A stretch of DNA of 49,185 nucleotides. Source: CAZLGO01 sp964559295. GTDB taxonomy: Archaea; Methanobacteriota; Methanobacteria; Methanobacteriales; Methanobacteriaceae. Made by a program: the position numbers and the translations under genes. The stretch lies in NCBI GenBank assembly GCA_964559295.1, contig CAZLGO010000001.1, forward strand, positions 1-49,185, given 5' to 3'. Positions 9,070 to 18,100 of the stretch are shown here, piece by piece. Under the pieces are notes generated by a model, which was given only the letters and a program-made list of their open reading frames with translations, was not told the origin of the DNA and did not search any database. The stretch's first letter is position 1. Each line of letters starts with the position of its first letter.

Positions 9070-10672
9070 ATTTATTTTAAAAAAAGTTGACTTAACATTC
9101 GCTTTAATTTTGATTATATACACCCTATTAGGCATTTTTTTGCTGAAATATTATCAATATTATCTAAGTGAAGATGGAGTTTCGTATATTAGCATTGCCA
9201 AAAAATACATAAGTGGCGATTTTAGTAACGCTGTTAATGGGTATTGGGGACCTTTATATTCCTGGTTACTAATTCCATTTTTATTTTTTGGATCAACACC
9301 ACAATATGCTGTATATTCTGCGAAGATAATGTCCTTGATTATAGGATTTTTCACTATAACAGGCGTGAGATTATTATCTTATAGATTTGAGATGAATGAG
9401 GAGATTAGAATTGTAATATTGTTTTCGTTGATCCCAATTGTTTTATCTTTTTCGTTATCTCTAATTACACCTGATTTACTTCTAGCTTGTGTTCTCGTTT
9501 ATTATTTGAATATCATATTTGATACAAAATATTATGATAGACCATTTAATGGTTTATTATGTGGAGTGATGGGTGCAATTGCATATTTAAGCAAAAGCTT
9601 CGCATTTCCTTTTTTTATTTCTCATTTTTTCTTGTTTAATTTTTTTCATTATATTGAAAATAAAACAAAAAAAAGAAAGATGATGGTGCTTAGAAACCTT
9701 CTTTTGGGTTTTATTATATTTTTGGCAGTAAGTAGCATTTGGATTGGCACAATAAGCAATAAATATGGAAAAATAACGATCGGAACTGCAGGTGAATATA
9801 ACTATGCTTTGGTAGGTCCAGAATCCCAGGGTCATTTTCATTTCCAGGGTTTTTTAAAGCCGCCAAATAAAACTGCAATCAGTGTTTGGGAAGATCCATC
9901 TTATTCTAAAATGAATTCCTGGAGTCCAATAGAATCGTGGAATTATTTTAAGTATCAATTAAAACTAATTTGGGAAAACACCTTCTATACAATCGTTATA
10001 TATCATTTATTCTCTTTTTTATCATCCATAATAATCTTATTATGTATTTTGATTTGTATTGAGCCATTTAATAGGATAATTTCAAAAAAAATTAATAAGA
10101 AAATCTCAGAAAATGTAGCATTTTATTCTCTAATAACTATATTTTTGTATTCTGCTGAATATACCCCAATTTTGGTAGAAATAAGATATCTGTTGGTTGT
10201 TTATATTTTGTTAATATTAATGGACGGCTATTTGCTCAATATTTTGTTTCAAAGCTACTTTATCAAAAGCAATTTAATAAAAAAATATTTGTTGATCTTT
10301 TTCGTTTGTTCTTTTGTTTTGTTGCCTGTAACTAATTTAATTCATGATGTTAGTTCGGGTGCAAATCCCCTGGAGGAGCTATATAATTTGAGTAAAACAC
10401 TAAAGAGTGAATACGATGTGAAGGGCAATATTGCTTCAAACAAATATTGGAGAGAGACTATGATTTTATCATATTATTTAAATAGTAGGTATTATGGACA
10501 ATCAAGATATATTGATGATGAAGATTTGCTAAATGAATTAAGGAGAAATAACATTGATTTCTACTTTGTTTGGGGTGAAAAAAATGACAGATCTCATTTT
10601 TTACCTTATAGGGAAATAACAGACGGTAAGATAAAGGGTTTGAGAATTTATTATCTAAAAGAACAAATCTAA
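9059..10672 (+). CDS. GT-C family membrane glycosyltransferase (ArnT/PMT-like)
   Basis: A 537-residue polytopic membrane protein with about ten to twelve hydrophobic segments. Its early extracytoplasmic loop contains YYLSEDGVSYISIAKK; the acidic SEDG there matches the catalytic acidic motif position of GT-C enzymes using polyprenyl-phosphate sugars. A soluble C-terminal part of about 90 residues follows the last helix. The start ATG at 9059 overlaps the flavoprotein end by 11 bp, so the two are coupled. The gene is noticeably AT-rich. It likely adds a sugar to an envelope acceptor; donor and acceptor are unknown. Confidence 0.65.
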   Translation: MKNRFILKKVDLTFALILIIYTLLGIFLLKYYQYYLSEDGVSYISIAKKYISGDFSNAVNGYWGPLYSWLLIPFLFFGSTPQYAVYSAKIMSLIIGFFTITGVRLLSYRFEMNEEIRIVILFSLIPIVLSFSLSLITPDLLLACVLVYYLNIIFDTKYYDRPFNGLLCGVMGAIAYLSKSFAFPFFISHFFLFNFFHYIENKTKKRKMMVLRNLLLGFIIFLAVSSIWIGTISNKYGKITIGTAGEYNYALVGPESQGHFHFQGFLKPPNKTAISVWEDPSYSKMNSWSPIESWNYFKYQLKLIWENTFYTIVIYHLFSFLSSIIILLCILICIEPFNRIISKKINKKISENVAFYSLITIFLYSAEYTPILVEIRYLLVVYILLILMDGYLLNILFQSYFIKSNLIKKYLLIFFVCSFVLLPVTNLIHDVSSGANPLEELYNLSKTLKSEYDVKGNIASNKYWRETMILSYYLNSRYYGQSRYIDDEDLLNELRRNNIDFYFVWGEKNDRSHFLPYREITDGKIKGLRIYYLKEQI

Positions 10673-10764
10673 GATAGTAAAAAGTGGATCATTTAACGTC
10701 TAAGCAGGGGATGCTGAAAAACATTAATGACACAGGAAATGAATTTTTTTGTTTAATGGGACTT

Positions 10765-11334
10765 TCATGAATTTAGAAAATTCTTACAAACCTCATAGAA
10801 ATTTCCAAATATCTTCTCACCACCCAGAGTATGATAAACCTCAGGGTGGAACTGTACACCATAGATGGGCCTTTTTTCATGTTTCATAGCTTCAATTTCG
10901 CATATTGGAGAACTTGCAAGAACTCTAAAGTTTGAAGGCAGCTTTTTAACCTCATCTTTGTGGGATGCCCACACTTTCATACTATTCCCAAGCCCTTTGA
11001 AGATGTCATCTTCGTCTTTTATTGCTATTTCAATTTGTGCATAACTTTCAGCACCAGCAGGTCCAACTTCACCACCATAAGCCTTTGCAATGATCTGATG
11101 ACCAAGACAGATCCCTAAAATGGGATAGCTGAGGTTTTTTGCGTATTCTAAACAATTTCCAGATTTTTCTATTGAGGGACCTCCTCCTAACACAATGCCA
11201 GCTGGCTTTTTTTCATTTATTTCGCCAATGGAGAGAGTATTTGGGATTATTTCCGATTTGATCTTCAGATAATGCAGCGTTCTGTAAATTCTATGGTTGT
11301 ATTGTCCATAATTGTTTACAACAAGTATTTTTAT
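10765..11334 (-). CDS. guaAa: GMP synthetase glutamine amidotransferase subunit, non-canonical start
   Basis: Class I glutaminase that feeds ammonia to GuaAb. The nucleophile motif is GICLGHQ and the catalytic His-Glu is in YGVQFHPEV. The family N-terminus is clearly present (KILVVNNYGQYNHRIYRTLHYL) but there is no ATG, GTG or TTG in frame before the internal GTG at 11193, which would remove 47 conserved residues. A GGAGG at 11342-11346 stands seven bases before an ATA at 11334 (an in-frame ATC lies two codons earlier). I place the start at ATA, giving 189 residues, the usual length. It follows pyrG closely and is probably co-transcribed with it. Confidence 0.88.
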   Translation of the reverse strand: MKILVVNNYGQYNHRIYRTLHYLKIKSEIIPNTLSIGEINEKKPAGIVLGGGPSIEKSGNCLEYAKNLSYPILGICLGHQIIAKAYGGEVGPAGAESYAQIEIAIKDEDDIFKGLGNSMKVWASHKDEVKKLPSNFRVLASSPICEIEAMKHEKRPIYGVQFHPEVYHTLGGEKIFGNFYEVCKNFLNS

Positions 11335-11360
11335 TTTGATGCCTCCAATTGCTGTTTTAA

Positions 11361-12968
11361 TTATTTCTTCATTTTATTTTTTGTTTTGCCTTCAATCGCA
11401 GCTTTTATGAAAGATACAAAAAGTGGATGGGCACGATTTGGCCTTGATTTAAATTCTGGATGGAACTGACATCCTAAAAACCATGGATGATCTTTGAGTT
11501 CTATTATTTCAACAAGAACGTCATCTGGAGAAGTACCTGAAATTACAAGTCCTTTATCCTGCATGATTTTACGATAATCATTGTTAAATTCGTATCTGTG
11601 TCTATGACGCTCATATACAACTTTTTTGTTGTACGCCTCATATGCAATGGTTCCTTCTTTGAGTTTACATGGACATGCGCCAAGTCTCATGGTTCCGCCC
11701 TTCTCTTTAATCTTCCTCTGCTCTGGCATAAGGTCTATAACAGGATATTCGGTTTTATCATCAAATTCCGTGCTGTTTGCATTTTTGAGCCCATGAATTC
11801 TTGCAAATTCGATGACCATACACTGCATCCCAAGGCATATCCCAAACAAGGGTATCTTATTTTCGATGGAATACCTTACAGCATCTAATTTTCCAGAAAT
11901 ACCTCGCTCTCCAAATCCTCCTGGTATGAGAAGAGCATCAACATCCCCAATATTATCTGTATTTATAGAATCTTCGGCACTTATCCATTTTAAATCAACT
12001 TTAACTCCAAAATATGCTCCAGCATGTTTTAGGGCTTCTCTGATACTTGTGTAGGCATCTTCAAGTTCTACATACTTTCCAACAATCCCTACAGTGATTT
12101 TTGAACCATCTTTTTTTAATGAATCAACGACTTTTCTCCATTTATCCAGATCAGGCTTTTTAGCTTCTATTTTTATCCTTTTTAGGATATATTCCCCAAC
12201 CTTTTCTCTGCCAAGAACTAATGGTACCTCATAGATGGACAAAACATCAGGAGCATTTATAACTGCATTTTTCTCAACGTCACAAAAATGAGCTATCTTA
12301 TCCTTTAAGTGGGTTTCTATAGGAAGTTCAGACCTACAGACTATCATGTCAGGTTGTATACCAGTGCTTCTTAATTCTTTTACGCTGTGTTGCGTTGGTT
12401 TTGTCTTAAATTCACCTGCTGCTTTCAGATATGGCACGTAGGTTACATGAACAAACATAACATTGTCATGTCCCTCTTCATTACGCAACTGCCTGAGCGC
12501 CTCTAAGAAGGGCTGACCTTCAATATCCCCTACAGTCCCTCCAACCTCAATTAAAACAACCTCTGCCTGGCTTTTATGGGCAATATTTCTTACCATCGTT
12601 TTTATCTCATCTGTTATGTGGGGAATTATCTGCACACAGGATCCAAGGTATCTTCCTTCCCTTTCTTTTTTAATAACAGACATATACACTTTGCCTGTGG
12701 TTATGTTACATTCTCCAGACAAATCAACGTCCAAAAATCTTTCATAATGCCCTAAATCCAAATCTGTTTCCATACCATCCTCGGTTACAAACACCTCTCC
12801 ATGTTGATATGGATTTAGGGTGCCTGAATCCCAGTTTAGATAGGGGTCTATCTTTATGGCAGTCACATCTATGCCATACGACCTTAGTATCCTTCCGATG
12901 GATGCTGCTGTTATTCCCTTTCCTATTGAACTTACAACTCCACCTGTAATTATTATATACCTGGGCAG
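11361..12968 (-). CDS. pyrG: CTP synthase, CTG start
   Basis: Makes CTP from UTP, ATP and glutamine. The N-terminal synthase domain has ITGGVVSSIGKGITAASIGR (residues 7-26) and TAIKIDPYLNWDSGT. The C-terminal glutaminase domain has GICLGMQ and the FHPEF His-Glu. Canonical starts in this frame first occur at the GTG at 12866, inside the ATP-binding domain, and an in-frame TAA lies upstream. The only sensible full-length start is CTG at 12968, which follows GGAGATGAT and encodes (M)PRYIIITGG. This gives 535 residues, the usual length. It is upstream of guaAa on the same strand. Confidence 0.92.
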   Translation of the reverse strand: MPRYIIITGGVVSSIGKGITAASIGRILRSYGIDVTAIKIDPYLNWDSGTLNPYQHGEVFVTEDGMETDLDLGHYERFLDVDLSGECNITTGKVYMSVIKKEREGRYLGSCVQIIPHITDEIKTMVRNIAHKSQAEVVLIEVGGTVGDIEGQPFLEALRQLRNEEGHDNVMFVHVTYVPYLKAAGEFKTKPTQHSVKELRSTGIQPDMIVCRSELPIETHLKDKIAHFCDVEKNAVINAPDVLSIYEVPLVLGREKVGEYILKRIKIEAKKPDLDKWRKVVDSLKKDGSKITVGIVGKYVELEDAYTSIREALKHAGAYFGVKVDLKWISAEDSINTDNIGDVDALLIPGGFGERGISGKLDAVRYSIENKIPLFGICLGMQCMVIEFARIHGLKNANSTEFDDKTEYPVIDLMPEQRKIKEKGGTMRLGACPCKLKEGTIAYEAYNKKVVYERHRHRYEFNNDYRKIMQDKGLVISGTSPDDVLVEIIELKDHPWFLGCQFHPEFKSRPNRAHPLFVSFIKAAIEGKTKNKMKK

Positions 12969-13010
12969 ATGATCATCTCCTTTATGGTATTTATCTTCAA
13001 ACAGATATAA

Positions 13011-14207
13011 TTACATGGCAAAACTTAGAAAAACCTCCATGAATTTATATCCTTCCATAACACCTAAGGAACCTTTTCGAGCTGAAAATTCATCGTAAGA
13101 TTTAACTTTATCCTTATTATCCCCAGTAGAGTATATGGCATAAGGTATTGGATCTCTTGTATGTGTTTTAACATATATGGGAGTTGCATGATCAGGTAAT
13201 ATCGAAATAGCATAATCATCAAACTTTGGAAGCCCATCAAGAAGCCTTTTTAGGATCTTAGAGTCAATGTTTTCTATAGCCTCAATCTTTTTTTCAATAT
13301 CACCTGCGTGTGCAGCCTCATCAGGGGCTTCAACATGTACAAATACAATATCATGATCATCCAGTGCATCTATTGCATATCTTGCTTTCCCTTCATAATT
13401 GGTATCGTAGTATCCAGTAGCTCCAGGCACTTGGATATTCGTAAGACCAAGACATACCCCAAGTCCTTTTACGAGATCCACTCCTGTAATTGTAGCACCC
13501 CTAAGACCATATCTTTCCGCGAAAGGCATCATTTTTGGTTTTACACCCTGTCCCCACAACCATATCATGTTGGCAGGATTTTTTCCAATTTTAACTCGCT
13601 TTTTGTTTACCTGATGGTCTGATAATATCTTTTTTGAATTCAACATTATTTTATTTAGCAGTTTGGCATTTCCATCTTCAAGGGGCTTTATAAGATTGCT
13701 TTTGATAGCCTCTCCAACTATATCATGTGGCGGAATTGATTTTAGAGTAGCTGATTTCTCTTCCTTAAAAACAAATATATTTCTATAACTTGTACCTAAA
13801 TAAAACCTTCCAAAATCACCAAATTCTTGATTTAAAGCATCAATTAACCTGCCTGCTTCATGTGTGCTGATGTGATCAGCGTTGAAATCCGCCAGTACAC
13901 CATCTTTTTCTGTTATAAAGTTGCATCTGAAAGCAACGTTTTCTGCAAGATCTACTCCAATGCTTGCAGCTTCAAGTGGACCCCTGCCGGTGTAGTACTT
14001 TTTTGGGTCATAACCCATTATCGAAAGGTTTGCAACATCGGATCCAGGATCCATTCCTGGAGGTATGGTCTCCAGGATCCCATTTATGCCATTGGATGCT
14101 ATGTAATCCATATTTGGAATATCTGCTGCTTGAAGGGGAGTTTTATTATCAAGCTCCTCTAAAGGATAATCCGCCATGCCGTCTCCTATAACTATCACAT
14201 ATTTCAT
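13011..14207 (-). CDS. apgM: Cofactor-independent phosphoglycerate mutase, archaeal type
   Basis: Interconverts 3- and 2-phosphoglycerate in glycolysis/gluconeogenesis; a metal-dependent alkaline-phosphatase-fold enzyme. Seen: the first metal site VIVIGDGMADYP at residues 4-15, the catalytic-Ser segment PGSDVANLSIMGYDP near 52-66, VHVEAPDEAAHAGD near 293 and ILPDHATPIYVKTHTRDPIPY near 340. The 398 residues match the family. The ATG at 14207 follows TGGAGCC, a weak ribosome-binding site. It is upstream of pyrG with a 42-bp gap, so may be co-transcribed. Confidence 0.93.
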   Translation of the reverse strand: MKYVIVIGDGMADYPLEELDNKTPLQAADIPNMDYIASNGINGILETIPPGMDPGSDVANLSIMGYDPKKYYTGRGPLEAASIGVDLAENVAFRCNFITEKDGVLADFNADHISTHEAGRLIDALNQEFGDFGRFYLGTSYRNIFVFKEEKSATLKSIPPHDIVGEAIKSNLIKPLEDGNAKLLNKIMLNSKKILSDHQVNKKRVKIGKNPANMIWLWGQGVKPKMMPFAERYGLRGATITGVDLVKGLGVCLGLTNIQVPGATGYYDTNYEGKARYAIDALDDHDIVFVHVEAPDEAAHAGDIEKKIEAIENIDSKILKRLLDGLPKFDDYAISILPDHATPIYVKTHTRDPIPYAIYSTGDNKDKVKSYDEFSARKGSLGVMEGYKFMEVFLSFAM

Positions 14208-14530
14208 TTTATGGCTCCAGATGTTTATCGAATTGTTTAGAATCGTATGCTTGTCTCTTAAAACATTGTAAAATTACCTTCAACAAAAAAGTGAGATCAC
14301 AATTACAAACTCCTTGATGCATGGATTATTGTTTATTAGATAATCTTATTTTTTTGCTAAAAATGCAGTTTTGGGATTTATTTTGATGTATTTATATTAT
14401 TGAATTCGCAAAAATTACTATTCGTACGAAACATCCTTTAAATCCTGTCTTCAATTTCCATCTCTTTTGATTCATTTAAAGCCTGATCATAGATACTCTT
14501 TAATCATTCTAATATAGAAAAGATTCAACC
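14208..14530. other. Intergenic region upstream of apgM
   Basis: Apart from AT-rich sequence with several TATA-like stretches (for example TATTTATATTATTG near 14389-14402), I see no gene, RNA or clear repeat here. It carries the apgM promoter and the 3' end of the gatC transcript. Confidence 0.4.
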
Positions 14531-14746
14531 TCATCTTACCCATTTTCCTTTTTCCACTATCAAATTACCATTCTCATCCAATTGAGCATTCCTAAGGATT
14601 TTTTCAGGATTTTTCTTTTCTGCACCATCTTCACGGCTAAGGTTGACATTATCAACAATGTAATGGGTCTCTTCAAGCTCTGGAATATCCTGAAGAGCCT
14701 TTGAAAACTTCTCAAGGATCTTTTCAGCTTCTTTTTCTATTTTCAG
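14531..14746 (-). CDS. gatC: Archaeal GatC-like amidotransferase subunit, CTG start
   Basis: A 71-residue protein, (M)KIEKEAEKILEKFSKALQ... ending NGNLIVEKGKWVR. The pattern of two helices, a VPELEET-Y-VDN-like turn (here IPELEETHYIVDN at 21-33), an RED element and a C-terminal RNAQLDENGNL stretch matches the small C subunit of archaeal GatCAB-type aminoacyl-tRNA amidotransferase. The frame has an in-frame TGA just upstream and no ATG, GTG or TTG before the conserved region. GGAGGGAT at 14751-14758 points to CTG at 14746. The gene follows asnB, from which a cluster of hairpin elements separates it. gatA and gatB are not in the window. Function is inferred from pattern recall. Confidence 0.72.
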   Translation of the reverse strand: MKIEKEAEKILEKFSKALQDIPELEETHYIVDNVNLSREDGAEKKNPEKILRNAQLDENGNLIVEKGKWVR

Positions 14747-14761
14747 ATTAATCCCTCCGCT

Positions 14762-14911
14762 TCAACCTTTAATAAAGGTTGATCAAAACTTTGAATCAAC
14801 CCTTTCTAAGAACTTAAGAAAAGTTCACAAAAATTGGTCAAGTTTTTTTAAAATTTATTGGATCAACCATTTCTAAATGTTTCTTTTGATCAACCTTTTT
14901 CTAAAAGGTTG
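14762..14911. repeat. Cluster of hairpin elements, asnB-gatC junction
   Basis: Three perfect or near-perfect stem-loops: CAACCTTT-AAT-AAAGGTTG (14763-14781), GAACTT-AAGAA-AAGTTC (14810-14826) and CAACCTTTT-TCT-AAAAGGTTG (14891-14911). TTGATCAA overlaps the first (14779-14786) and abuts the third (14886-14893). Degenerate unit copies (TTTCTAA with GGATCAACC) lie between. The cluster reaches into the 3' end of asnB. No target duplication is visible here. Confidence 0.8.
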
Positions 14912-16360
14912 TTTTAGAACCTTCTTTATAAGCATTTTATGGATACCAGAGCCATACTGCGCTGCTTTTTTTGGTCTTTCGACAATTTCTTCAGGCACAC
15001 CAAGTTCTGCTGCAACTTCTCTTAAGATACGTTTTCTTAAATTGTCATTTTCACCATCTATCTTGTATTTCATGGGTATATTCATGGCTATATTTATAAT
15101 ATCAAGGTCAAGGTATGGGACCCTCAATTCAACGCTATTTGCCATTGTAACAGCATCATCCCGCTCAAGATTCACATGGTACAAATTTAAAACGTCTTTT
15201 TTTAAATCTTCCTGTGCTTTTTCACCTTTTTCATGATAGAATTTTAAGTAACGATGATATCCGCCAAAAAGTTCATCTGCACCCTGTCCTGAAAGCATGA
15301 CCTTTAAACCATCATTGAATGCCATTTCTGATGCTATATAAGCGGGCATTCCAATCCCTATTTTCATGACATCGAATTCTTCTATTGCATCTAAAACCAA
15401 TGGTAGATATTTTCTGACATCTTCAACCTCTACAGTCTTGGTATGTAGAGGAAGACCTATATCTGATGCAGCTTTTTTTGCAAATTTGAGATCAATTGAG
15501 TCCTTATGACCTACGGTGTAGAGAATGGTTTCCAGCCCAAGGTCATCTGATATCTTGGCGATGGTTGTGCTGTCGATGCCTCCTGAAAATATTATTCCAA
15601 CTTTTGAAAGTCCATCTGTCCTTTTTTTTACAGAATTTATTAATGATCTTTTTAATTGGCTTTTTAATGCGTTTTTTGACAGATATGATCTATATGGGGG
15701 TCTTTGTATTTCTTCACTTGTTTCTGGGTTATCCCCTATCTCTAATCTATCGCCTAAGTTTAAGAGCTTTTTATTATAAAGCATGAAATTAGGAGGGAGT
15801 GTTTTTACGTCTTTTATGCCTACTCTCCAAAGAGCCTTTCTTTCAGATGCAAATGCAAAAATGTTTTTAGCGGTATTTTCACCGAAATAAAGAGGTTTTA
15901 CACCAACAGGATCTCTTATTGCAGCAAAATCCTTTCCATCATACAAAGCGAATGCATAATCTCCATCCAAATATTCAACAGTCTTTGCAACAGACTCATA
16001 AAGCGATCCATTGTAGAATTTCTTAACAAGACTCAGTATGACTTCACAGTCAGAATCGGTTTTAAAATCATTTTTTAGATCTTTTTTTAACCCCCTGAAG
16101 TTGTATATTTCTCCATTACACACTAAAACGAAATTATCATGGCGAATGGGTTGTGAACCTTCAGTCCCAACGATGGAGAGTAGATTATGCCCAAATCCAA
16201 AAGAACCATTGGGAATTTTTAGATCATCCAAATCTCCGTATGCTACTTTGCTATCTACAAAAACACCAGATGAATCTGGTCCTCTGTGTTTTATGGCAGC
16301 AAGCATGTTGTATAATTCTTTTGATATGTTTTTTCCACTTATTCCAGCAATACCACACAT
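14873..16360 (-). CDS. asnB: Asparagine synthetase, glutamine-hydrolysing
   Basis: A 495-residue class II enzyme. Cys2 of MCGIAGIS is the glutaminase nucleophile. The HRGPDSSG and LVCNGEIYN motifs follow, then the ATP-pyrophosphatase domain with GIIFSGGIDSTT near residue 255 and SGQGADELFGGYHRYL near 352. It converts aspartate to asparagine with glutamine nitrogen. The start ATG at 16360 has no strong ribosome-binding site. The last 13 residues (KQPFRKRLIKRNI) are read straight through a repeat hairpin, so the original C-terminus was replaced. Confidence 0.93.
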   Translation of the reverse strand: MCGIAGISGKNISKELYNMLAAIKHRGPDSSGVFVDSKVAYGDLDDLKIPNGSFGFGHNLLSIVGTEGSQPIRHDNFVLVCNGEIYNFRGLKKDLKNDFKTDSDCEVILSLVKKFYNGSLYESVAKTVEYLDGDYAFALYDGKDFAAIRDPVGVKPLYFGENTAKNIFAFASERKALWRVGIKDVKTLPPNFMLYNKKLLNLGDRLEIGDNPETSEEIQRPPYRSYLSKNALKSQLKRSLINSVKKRTDGLSKVGIIFSGGIDSTTIAKISDDLGLETILYTVGHKDSIDLKFAKKAASDIGLPLHTKTVEVEDVRKYLPLVLDAIEEFDVMKIGIGMPAYIASEMAFNDGLKVMLSGQGADELFGGYHRYLKFYHEKGEKAQEDLKKDVLNLYHVNLERDDAVTMANSVELRVPYLDLDIINIAMNIPMKYKIDGENDNLRKRILREVAAELGVPEEIVERPKKAAQYGSGIHKMLIKKVLKQPFRKRLIKRNI

Positions 16361-16401
16361 ATTTGATCCCTTTGATGGATAAAAAAGAGATTTAATATCC
16401 T

Positions 16402-17784
16402 TTATTTTTTATCTTCCAAAAAAATACCCAAATCTCTTAATTTACTCCTTATTTCATCTGAAAGTTCCCAATCTTTTCTTTCACGAAGCTTCTGCCTTAC
16501 ATCAATTATAAGATCAAGTAAATCATTTGTCAGATCACTTTTAACATCTTTCAGAGAAAAATCAAAACCCAAAATATTTCCAAATTCAACAATCAAATCC
16601 TTTGTGCTTCTTAGGACATTTTTAGAGAGATCTTTATTATTTATACCGCGATTTATATCTCTTATAAAATCAAAAAGGATAGATAGTGCGAGAGGAGTGT
16701 TAAAATCATTGTCCATTGCATCTAAAAACTTAATTTTGGTATCAGTCAGTTTTTTATTGTATTCATTATCTTTTTCATTAGATTCTATAGTTGTTTCATC
16801 CAATAGTTCGTCTATGGTCTCGACTAATTTATGGATTCTTTTCAAGCTTTTTTGAGACTGCATCAGTGCGTCTTCATCAAAATCAATGGGACTTCTGTAG
16901 TGGGTTGAGAGAACAAGTAACCTGAATACCTCAGGATCATGTTTCTTCAACAGCTCCCTTATGGTGATGAAATTTCCAAGTGATTTGGACATTTTCTCTC
17001 CTTTTACGTTTAAAAATCCAGTGTGCATCCAGTATCGCACCATTGGCTTCTTTCCAGATGCTGATTCCATCTGTGCAATTTCTGCCTCGTGATGTGGAAA
17101 TATCAGATCCAACCCACCGCCATGAATGTCGTATTGTGGACCAAAGTATGTCTCTGTAATTGCTGTATCTTCTATATGCCAGCCAGGTCTCCCTTTACCC
17201 CATGGTGAATCCCAAAATGGCTCTTCTTCCTGCTTTTTCCAGAGAGCGAAGTCTCCAGGATTTTTCTTTGTTGGATCTGGCTCTATTCTATGGACGACTA
17301 AATCATCTATATTCCGCCCTGAAAGCTTACCGAAATCTTTAAATTTAGTCTCATCAAAATAAACTCCAGTTTCTGTTTCATAGGCAAATCCTTTCTCAAT
17401 CAGAGTTTCTATCTGTTGAATGATTTCAGATAAGTGTTCTGTTGCCCTTGCATAAAGATTTACATTCTCAACGCCAAGTGCATGCATGTCTTCAAAATAT
17501 CTTCTTTCAAATTTCTTTGCAAGTTCAATCGGTTTAATACCAAGCTCAGATGCCCTTTTTATTATTTTATCATCGATATCTGTGATGTTTTGCAAATAAA
17601 ATACGCTGAATCCTCTGTATTTAAGATACCTCACAATAACATCGAAGGCTATGTAAGTCCTTGCATGACCTATATGCGAATCATCATAGACCGTTGGTCC
17701 GCATACAAAAAGATTAACTCTGTTTTCATGCATTGGTTTTAGTATTTCCTTTTCTTGGGTCATTGTATTGTATATTTTTATCAT
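16402..17784 (-). CDS. cysS: Cysteinyl-tRNA synthetase
   Basis: Class I synthetase of 461 residues charging tRNA-Cys. Visible motifs are CGPTVYDDSHIGHAR (HIGH signature; Cys for zinc) near residue 28, GGGLDLIFPHHEAEIAQ (zinc His/Glu) near 210 and KMSKSLGN (KMSKS) near 260. The frame stays open upstream into the tRNA-Cys gene, so I reject the 17868 start and take ATG at 17784 (MIKIYNTMTQEKE). The presence of CysRS means this archaeon does not depend only on the SepRS/SepCysS route. It lies just downstream of the tRNA that it would charge. Confidence 0.93.
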   Translation of the reverse strand: MIKIYNTMTQEKEILKPMHENRVNLFVCGPTVYDDSHIGHARTYIAFDVIVRYLKYRGFSVFYLQNITDIDDKIIKRASELGIKPIELAKKFERRYFEDMHALGVENVNLYARATEHLSEIIQQIETLIEKGFAYETETGVYFDETKFKDFGKLSGRNIDDLVVHRIEPDPTKKNPGDFALWKKQEEEPFWDSPWGKGRPGWHIEDTAITETYFGPQYDIHGGGLDLIFPHHEAEIAQMESASGKKPMVRYWMHTGFLNVKGEKMSKSLGNFITIRELLKKHDPEVFRLLVLSTHYRSPIDFDEDALMQSQKSLKRIHKLVETIDELLDETTIESNEKDNEYNKKLTDTKIKFLDAMDNDFNTPLALSILFDFIRDINRGINNKDLSKNVLRSTKDLIVEFGNILGFDFSLKDVKSDLTNDLLDLIIDVRQKLRERKDWELSDEIRSKLRDLGIFLEDKK

Positions 17785-17818
17785 AGGCGTACCTGTAATA
17801 ATAAAAATTGTTAAAATA

Positions 17819-17890
<72 letters not shown>

Positions 17891-17997
17891 AAAATAGATT
17901 GTAGTTTGGTGATTATTACATTAAAAATTATTTAGATACTTTTTTTGCATTATTATATCTTTTTAATTCAATATAAATTTTTTTCATCATAAAACTT

Positions 17998-18013
17998 AAA
18001 GAAGAAAAAAGCT
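17998..18013 (-). terminator. T-rich 3' end of the eha operon transcript
   Basis: On the minus strand, about 90 bases after the last gene of the operon, the sequence runs TTTTTTCTTCTTT, a typical archaeal oligo-T termination signal. The remaining 17891-18100 spacer is AT-rich, carries the tRNA-Cys promoter region and shows no gene. Confidence 0.4.
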
Positions 18014-18100
18014 ATGCTATCCTCCTATAATTGTCAAGGAAAAGGATATGTATCTTCTTTTGGATTTAAATACTATACTTTTAGAAAAACGAGGTTATAC

